DNA from: Rhodococcus sp. HM1
GTDB taxonomy: Bacteria; Actinomycetota; Actinomycetes; Mycobacteriales; Mycobacteriaceae
Direction: 5' to 3'
NCBI RefSeq assembly: GCF_023218075.1
Contig: NZ_JALPTB010000002.1
Coordinates: 166,620-230,619, forward strand
DNA length: 64,000 nt
This document shows positions 59,097 to 64,000 of this stretch, piece after piece. The stretch's first letter is position 1. Every line of letters begins with the position of its first letter. The position numbers and the translations under genes are program-made. Under the pieces are notes generated by a model. That model had not been told where the DNA came from. It saw only the letters and a program-made list of their open reading frames with translations, and searched no databases.

Positions 59097-59846
59097 TTAT
59101 TTGCTCACGCGATGGAACCGGCCCGCACTCGCCTGATCACGCGGCTTGACGATGATCTGGTCCAGGTTCACGTGCGAGGGGCGCGATGCGACGAACCCGA
59201 TGATCTCGGCGATGTCCTGTGCGACGAGCGGCGTGATGCCCTCGTACACCTTGTCGGCACGTTCCTGATCGCCCTCGAATCGCACGAGCGAGAACTCGGT
59301 TTCGACGGCGCCGGGGGCGATCTCGGTCAGCCGCACCGGCTTGCCGAGCAGCTCTCCGCGCAGCGTCCGGTGCACCACCGCCTGTGCATGCTTGGCGGAG
59401 GTGTATCCGGAGCCGTTGTCGTACGCCTCGAACGCTGCGACCGACGTGATCGTCACGATCAGTCCGTCCCCCGACTCGATCAGCTTGGGCAGCAGCGCCT
59501 TCGTCACGCGCATGGTGCCGATGACGTTCGTCTCCCACATCCAGCGCCAGTCGTCCTCGTCGGCCTCGGCGACCGTCGCCAGTCCCTTCGCGCCACCGGC
59601 GTTGTTGACCAGCACGTCCACGCGCGGCAGGACGGTGGTGAACGCGGTGACCGAATCCTCGTCGGTGACGTCGAGTTCGAGTGCGGTGCCGCCGATCTCC
59701 TCGGCGAGTTTCTCGAGGCGGTCGAGTCGGCGGGCACCCACGACGACGTGGTAGCCCTGCGCGGCGAGAGTGCGGGCGGTGGCTTCGCCGATCCCGGACG
59801 ATGCCCCGGTGACGACGGCGACGCGCGAATCTGGGGAGATACTCAT
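59097..59846 (-). CDS. short-chain dehydrogenase (Rv0484c type)
   Basis: The 249-residue protein is an NADP-type SDR: VTGASSGIGEATARTLA (cofactor), VNNAGGAKG and the catalytic S-Y-K (ITSVAAF, YTSAKHA). It corresponds to M. tuberculosis Rv0484c. Its substrate is unknown. A direct repeat TTGCTCACGCG spans its stop codon. Confidence 0.9.
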   Translation of the reverse strand: MSISPDSRVAVVTGASSGIGEATARTLAAQGYHVVVGARRLDRLEKLAEEIGGTALELDVTDEDSVTAFTTVLPRVDVLVNNAGGAKGLATVAEADEDDWRWMWETNVIGTMRVTKALLPKLIESGDGLIVTITSVAAFEAYDNGSGYTSAKHAQAVVHRTLRGELLGKPVRLTEIAPGAVETEFSLVRFEGDQERADKVYEGITPLVAQDIAEIIGFVASRPSHVNLDQIIVKPRDQASAGRFHRVSK

Positions 59847-59914
59847 GCGTCGATCCTAGGACGCGCCCGTGCCCGTCACCGGGCGGCGGCGCCGCGCCTC
59901 ACATGCCCCCGGAC

Positions 59915-61102
59915 TCACATGCCCCCGGCGGAGACGAAGCCCGGATCTTCGACGGCGAGCCGCTCACGGACCGAGTCGGGCATCGTCGAGCACGAATCCG
60001 CGCTCGGGCGGGCGTCGGCGTGATCGGCTGCGGAGTCCTCGATCCCGAGCGACGCCGTGATGTTCTGCCAGCCGCCCCACGCGTCGAAGCGGGCCGGAAG
60101 GTCGACGTTGGCGGCGCCGTTGATGTGGAATGCCGCGCTCGGATACGGGGCGTCCGGCGAGGTGTCGACGCCACCGCCGGGCAGCCGCACGACGTCCTCG
60201 GGGTTCGGCAGCATCCCGGCCAGCTGCATCGCGTGATAGGGGTACATCTCCGACGGTGGCGTGTCGAAGTAGTACCAGCTCGCTGCGCACACCCCGTAGA
60301 GGTCGGGTCCGAACTGCGCGTAGTTCAGGTACAACTCCATGATCCGCGCGTCGGACATGGTGGCCCGCAATGCGACGGACGGCACCACCTCGACGGCCTT
60401 GCGCAGCATGCTCTGGTCCGGGGTGAAGAACATGTTCTTCGCGAGTTGCTGGGGGATCGTCGAATACGTCTGCTGACGCTCGCCGGACAGGACGGCGGTG
60501 GCGCGGTCGAGGAAGTCACCCCAGTGGAACGCCTGCTTCCGTAGTCCGAGCAGGTCGTCCTCGTGCGCGACGGCGGACGCGATGACGTAGCGGCTGATGT
60601 GGTCGATCGAGACGTACTGGTAGGCGATGGGTCCGTCGTCGATCCGCATGAAGTTGGACTGTGACGGTGTCCACCAGCGCAGCGACGCCGCGACGACGGC
60701 CATTCCGGACAGCGGCAGCACCACGACCCCGGCGGCCGCGACCGCTGCGACTCGCAGTCGTCGACGACGTCGGCCGGCCGCAACCGGAGGTGTGTCCGGT
60801 TGCGCGGGGCGCGGCCACGTCGGGGCGCTCGGCCGGGACGGTGCAGGACGCCACTGCAGCCCGCGGCGGGGCGATGACTGCGGTGGCGTCCGGTACTGCG
60901 GATTCGGGGGCGGTCCCGGCCGCGGCGCAGACCCGGGTGCCGCGGACCCGGCAGTTCGGGACCGGTACTGCTCGGACCCGGCCCGGACAGGCCGCGGCCG
61001 GTACCGGTCCCGGGTGGCCCGGCACCGGGGGCAGAGGCCGTCCACGACCTTCTCCCCGGGTCGCGCCCACCGGCCGCACGCGCACCTGCTCGGCCACCAC
61101 AT
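59915..61102 (-). CDS. GT51 peptidoglycan glycosyltransferase-like protein
   Basis: The 395-residue protein has an N-terminal zinc-ribbon-like CxC...CxxC segment (about residues 7-27), a Pro-rich linker, a membrane helix (about 115-140) and a GT51-type transglycosylase domain. The catalytic glutamate is in AVAHEDDLLGLRKQAF and the STIPQQLAKNMFF motif follows. It is shorter than bifunctional PBPs and lacks a transpeptidase domain. It is probably a monofunctional glycosyltransferase; lipid II polymerisation is inferred. Confidence 0.82.
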   Translation of the reverse strand: MWWPSRCACGRWARPGEKVVDGLCPRCRATRDRYRPRPVRAGSEQYRSRTAGSAAPGSAPRPGPPPNPQYRTPPQSSPRRGLQWRPAPSRPSAPTWPRPAQPDTPPVAAGRRRRRLRVAAVAAAGVVVLPLSGMAVVAASLRWWTPSQSNFMRIDDGPIAYQYVSIDHISRYVIASAVAHEDDLLGLRKQAFHWGDFLDRATAVLSGERQQTYSTIPQQLAKNMFFTPDQSMLRKAVEVVPSVALRATMSDARIMELYLNYAQFGPDLYGVCAASWYYFDTPPSEMYPYHAMQLAGMLPNPEDVVRLPGGGVDTSPDAPYPSAAFHINGAANVDLPARFDAWGGWQNITASLGIEDSAADHADARPSADSCSTMPDSVRERLAVEDPGFVSAGGM

Positions 61103-61221
61103 CCGTCAACTCCGTCCCGCTCACCGTGTCACCGCATTCCATAGTGGCGGGTGCGGTCGGGGACGGCCGTATCGGATCGATCACTCTTGCCGGCGTCGGC
61201 CGGAGTGCGACCCGTCCGCCC

Positions 61222-62166
61222 CTATCGGGCGGGTGCGGTGTCGGTCTCGACGATCGAGTACTCGCCGGCGTCCCCGGCGAGCGGACGGCTGCGCTCGCCG
61301 TGGATGTTCACCGGGACGTCCCCGGCCAGGGTGATGCGGTGCAGGCGACGGTACTGCTCGTCGTAGTCGGCGACCGCGTAGTGCTGGGTGGCGCGGTTGT
61401 CCCAGATCGCGACGTCGCCGGGCTGCCAGTTCCAGCGAGTGGTGTACTCGAGCTTCTGGTGGTGGTCCTGCAGCAGCCGGAACAGGGCGTGGGACTGGTT
61501 GCCGCTGAGACCGACGAAGTTCTTGACGAAGTGGCCGAGCAGCAGCGACCGCTCCCCGGTCTCCGGGTGCACCCGCACCACAGGATGCTCGGTCTCGAAC
61601 AGTTCGGAGCGGAACTCGTCGCGGTACTCGGCGGTCCGTTCGGTGGCACGCTCGGCGCTCTCGGCCGCGTAGTCGTAGACATTGGTGTGGACGGCCCACA
61701 GGTTCTCCACGAGCGCCTTCAGTGGAGCCGGGAGTCCCTCGTACGCGGCGACACCGGACGCCCACACCGTCGACCCGCCGTACTCGGGCAGGGTCACCGC
61801 CCGCAGGATCGACGCCTTCGGAATGCGATCGACGAACGAGACGTCGGTGTGCCAGCTGTTGGCCTTGCCGTAGTCGGAGTCGATCGGCAGGATCCGGACT
61901 CCGCGGGACTTGACGGTCGGGTGCGCGGTCGTCGGTGTGCCGAGCAGTTCCGCGAACGCGTACTGCGCGTCGTCGTCCAGGTGGTCCTGCCCACGGAAGA
62001 AGATCACCTTGTGTTCGCCGAGCGCACGGCGGATCAGTGCGACCGTCGCCGGGTCGAGGTCGCCCCCGAGCCGGACGCCGTCGATGCGGGCACCGAGATG
62101 TGCGCCCAGTTTCACGACGGTCGGGGTGGTCGGGACGGTGGTGGGGGATGCGAAATCGACGGACAT
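61222..62166 (-). CDS. TauD/TfdA-family dioxygenase
   Basis: The 314-residue protein is an Fe(II)/2-oxoglutarate dioxygenase. The iron ligands are the H-x-D of NSWHTDVSF and the His of ATQHYAV, and RLHRIT binds 2-oxoglutarate. It is close to sulfate-ester dioxygenases of the AtsK/Rv3406 type, which release sulfite or sulfate from organosulfur compounds. ATG 62166. It is divergent from a Cys-rich leader peptide, suggesting sulfur control. Confidence 0.88.
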   Translation of the reverse strand: MSVDFASPTTVPTTPTVVKLGAHLGARIDGVRLGGDLDPATVALIRRALGEHKVIFFRGQDHLDDDAQYAFAELLGTPTTAHPTVKSRGVRILPIDSDYGKANSWHTDVSFVDRIPKASILRAVTLPEYGGSTVWASGVAAYEGLPAPLKALVENLWAVHTNVYDYAAESAERATERTAEYRDEFRSELFETEHPVVRVHPETGERSLLLGHFVKNFVGLSGNQSHALFRLLQDHHQKLEYTTRWNWQPGDVAIWDNRATQHYAVADYDEQYRRLHRITLAGDVPVNIHGERSRPLAGDAGEYSIVETDTAPAR

Positions 62167-62296
62167 GACTGGCCTTTCGCGAGGAAATGGGTGGATGCGC
62201 CCATGCAAACATCAGGTCCCTCATGGCAGAACCATTCGACTCAGCCTGATTCGGGGTGGTCGGCGCCGCGAGAATTCCCTACCTTTTCGGCCTGAA

Positions 62297-62326
62297 TTGG
62301 ACAGCCGCGTCCGCACGCGTTATGTT
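62297..62326 (+). promoter_or_regulatory. promoter of leaderless Cys-rich peptide
   Basis: TTGGAC (62297-62302), 18 bases, TATGTT (62321-62326), seven bases before ATG 62334. Confidence 0.65.
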
Positions 62327-62333
62327 CGACGGC

Positions 62334-62447
62334 ATGTCAGCAGGCCGCCACTCCGCCCCGCGGGTCACGTACGTGACCGCCGCGCTGGGCTCGCGCTTGC
62401 CTCTGGCACGGGAACTCTGTTGTCGTTGTCACGGTGCCATCCAGTAG
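62334..62447 (+). CDS. Cys-rich leader peptide (candidate attenuator uORF)
   Basis: The 37-residue peptide ends ELCCRCHGAIQ with three cysteine codons in four. The ATG lies seven bases after a TATGTT -10 box, so the mRNA should be leaderless. In mycobacteria, short leaderless polycysteine reading frames act as cysteine-responsive attenuators. It lies between the divergent TauD-type dioxygenase gene and the ROK regulator gene. It does not look like a protein with a fold. Confidence 0.6.
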   Translation: MSAGRHSAPRVTYVTAALGSRLPLARELCCRCHGAIQ

Positions 62448-62587
62448 TTTCGCGCCGGGTCCGAGCCTGTTCTGGCTTTCCCTCTGATCGACTGTTCGAC
62501 GACGTCCACGCACGTCGCAGCGGTTCGGCGCGTTCATGACCGTGTCACGCCAGCCCGTCCGGGCCGAATCACGAGGATTCCACACCT

Positions 62588-63877
62588 GTGTCGACTTCCA
62601 CGCTTCCCGTCCAGTCCGCTCGCACCTCCACCACCGGTTCCCGTCGCATCGCGCAGACCGCGACCGCCCGGGCCCGTTCCACCGCTCGGGTGCAGATCGT
62701 CGCGCCGGACCTGCGGATCGCCGACGGCACCGCGGCATCGGTGTTCCGGGTCGCCGCGGCCCGCGGGCCGGTGTCCCGCGACGTCGCCGCCAAGGTCACC
62801 GGCCTGAGCATCGCCACCGTCAACCGGCAGGTCTCGGCACTGCTCTCGGCCGGATTGCTCCGTGAGCGTGCCGATCTCGCGGCCTCGGGCGCCATCGGCC
62901 GTCCGCGCGTCCCGTTCGAGGTCGACCACGAGCCGTACCTGACCATCGGCATCCACATCGGTGCCGTCGTCACCGGGATCGTCGCGGCGGATCTGCGCGG
63001 GCGTATCATCGGTGCCGTCGAAATCCCCACGCCCCGAGGCGATCAGGATGTCGTCCTGGGGGCGATCACCGCGAGCGCGCGGTCGTTCGCGTCCCGCTGG
63101 CACCGCCGCACCCCGCTGTGGGTGGGGGTCGCGCTCGGCGGCCGCGTCGACTCGGAGACCGGCCTCGTCGACCACCCGCGGCTCGGCTGGAGCGGCGCGC
63201 GTGTCGGCGCGATCATCGGCCGCGGTATGGGTCTCCCGGTCTCGGTCGCCGCGCACGTCGAGGCGATGGCCGCGTCGGAACTGCTGCTCACCCCGGATCG
63301 TGAGGCCGACGTCAAGGGCACCGGCCTCTACTTCTACGCTCGCGAAACCACCGGTATCGCAATCACTTTCGACGGCCGCGTGCACACCCCGAACGGCGGT
63401 CCCGGGTCGATCGCGCACCTGCCGACCGGCTCGACGGCCGTGTGCTCGTGCGGTGCGACCGGCTGCCTCGAGGCCACCGTCAGCGACCGGGCGGTGCTGC
63501 TGAAGGCCCGCGAGGCCGGCCTGCTCGGCGACGTCGAGGATCCGACGATCGGCGCGCTCTACAAGCTCGCCCGCGAGGGTTCGGCGCCCGCACACGAGAT
63601 CCTCGTCGACCGTGCCACCGTCCTCGGCCGCACCGTCGCGATGCTCCGCGACCTGTTCAACCCCGACCGCGTCACCCTCGGCGGCCAGGCGTTCACCGAG
63701 TACCCCGCCGGTGTGCCGCACGTGGCCGAGGCGTTCGCGCGGGCATCGAACCTGCCGCGCAAGGACATTCGCATCACCGGGTTCGGCAACCGGGTGCAGG
63801 CGCATGCGGCCGGCGTGGTGTCGTTGAGCTCGCTGTACTCCGATCCGCTCGGCTCGATGCGGCGGTCGCGCGGCTAG
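62588..63877 (+). CDS. ROK-family regulator
   Basis: The 429-residue protein has an N-terminal winged-helix (RDVAAKVTGLSIATVNRQVSALLSAG) and a C-terminal ROK sugar-kinase-like domain. The zinc-binding motif is VCSCGATGCLEA, and IGIHIGAVVTGIVAADLRG is the phosphate loop region. It corresponds to M. tuberculosis Rv0485. It follows the Cys-rich leader peptide by 140 bases and may be controlled by it. GTG 62588. Confidence 0.9.
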   Translation: MSTSTLPVQSARTSTTGSRRIAQTATARARSTARVQIVAPDLRIADGTAASVFRVAAARGPVSRDVAAKVTGLSIATVNRQVSALLSAGLLRERADLAASGAIGRPRVPFEVDHEPYLTIGIHIGAVVTGIVAADLRGRIIGAVEIPTPRGDQDVVLGAITASARSFASRWHRRTPLWVGVALGGRVDSETGLVDHPRLGWSGARVGAIIGRGMGLPVSVAAHVEAMAASELLLTPDREADVKGTGLYFYARETTGIAITFDGRVHTPNGGPGSIAHLPTGSTAVCSCGATGCLEATVSDRAVLLKAREAGLLGDVEDPTIGALYKLAREGSAPAHEILVDRATVLGRTVAMLRDLFNPDRVTLGGQAFTEYPAGVPHVAEAFARASNLPRKDIRITGFGNRVQAHAAGVVSLSSLYSDPLGSMRRSRG

Positions 63878-63884
63878 TGCCTCG

Positions 63885-64000
63885 TCAAGCAACCTTGGCC
63901 GTGTAATGCGGGTACTCGGTCCACGATCGGATCGGTGAGTCCGGGGCGAACCGGGTCTTCGGCTCGGCACGAGCATTGCGCCACCGCACGTATGCGGCGA
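63885..64000 (-). CDS. C-terminal end of an unidentified protein (possible transposase)
   Basis: The last 38 codons of a reverse-strand gene are present, ending with TGA at 63885-63887. The residues YVRWRNARAEPKTRF and PIRSWTEYPHYTAKVA are reminiscent of the C-terminus of some actinobacterial transposases, but I cannot confirm this. Its stop codon is only seven bases from the ROK stop. Confidence 0.4.
   Translation of the reverse strand, partial: AAYVRWRNARAEPKTRFAPDSPIRSWTEYPHYTAKVA

Noticed and set aside
59083..59111. Direct repeat TTGCTCACGCG at the SDR gene end as an attachment site
   Set aside because: Eleven bases only, no integrase or tRNA nearby; more likely a small local duplication.
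1..64000. tRNA or rRNA genes
   Set aside because: No cloverleaf-like segment with conserved TTCGA/T-loop pattern or rRNA sequence was recognised by eye; a dedicated RNA search could find one that I missed.

Overview
The window is high-GC actinobacterial DNA that reads like a Rhodococcus or close mycolate-containing relative (order Mycobacteriales). The two ends follow the Mycobacterium tuberculosis order as I remember it: isocitrate lyase end, fadB2, then (after a long interruption) TetR regulator, DUF445 membrane protein, XRE regulator, hbhA, DUF2516 protein, deoC, DUF2505 protein, murB, lprQ-type L,D-transpeptidase, SDR, ROK regulator (roughly Rv0467 to Rv0485). No rRNA, tRNA, CRISPR array or intact insertion sequence was seen, and no stretch longer than about 300 bases lacks a gene.

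Region 1 (1-4.8 kb) holds the aceA 3' end, fadB2, a MetE homologue that has lost three of its four zinc ligands, and a zinc alcohol dehydrogenase. Region 2 (4.8-41 kb) replaces the mycolate-methyltransferase part of the mycobacterial locus with a dense stress island. It opens with an rsbW-sigF operon, ANTAR and STAS signalling proteins. It continues with a four-gene glycosyltransferase operon, hemerythrin, an unusual Nramp-like transporter operon, a PLP-dependent decarboxylase-like protein, Ppx, a KatE-type catalase, CsbD, OtsA, Dps, a DJ-1/PfpI protein, topoisomerase IB, dehydrogenases, a membrane-fused copper nitrite reductase-like protein, a LexA paralogue, an HemK-like methyltransferase, a CDGSH protein, a haem-oxygenase-like protein, PPK2 and many tiny membrane proteins.

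About twenty of these genes are preceded by the same two-box element, GGTTTC or GGTGTG-like, then 13-16 bases, then GGGTAT or GGGTAC. This matches the SigF/SigB-type promoter of mycobacteria. The rsbW-sigF operon carries one too, so the island looks like a self-contained SigF regulon. At seven genes the start codon lies only 8-10 bases after the -10 box, which predicts leaderless mRNAs; one of these encodes a 27-residue membrane peptide.

Region 3 (41-64 kb) returns to the conserved backbone: TetR with a palindromic operator, DUF445, a leaderless XRE regulator, HbhA, an AurF-like diiron oxygenase, a hydrolase and a molybdopterin oxidoreductase, PurU, DeoC, a lone AbiEi-type protein, cell-wall genes (MurB, L,D-transpeptidase, GT51 glycosyltransferase), a TauD-type dioxygenase, a short leaderless Cys-rich leader peptide and a ROK regulator. 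A partial reverse-strand gene runs off the right edge.
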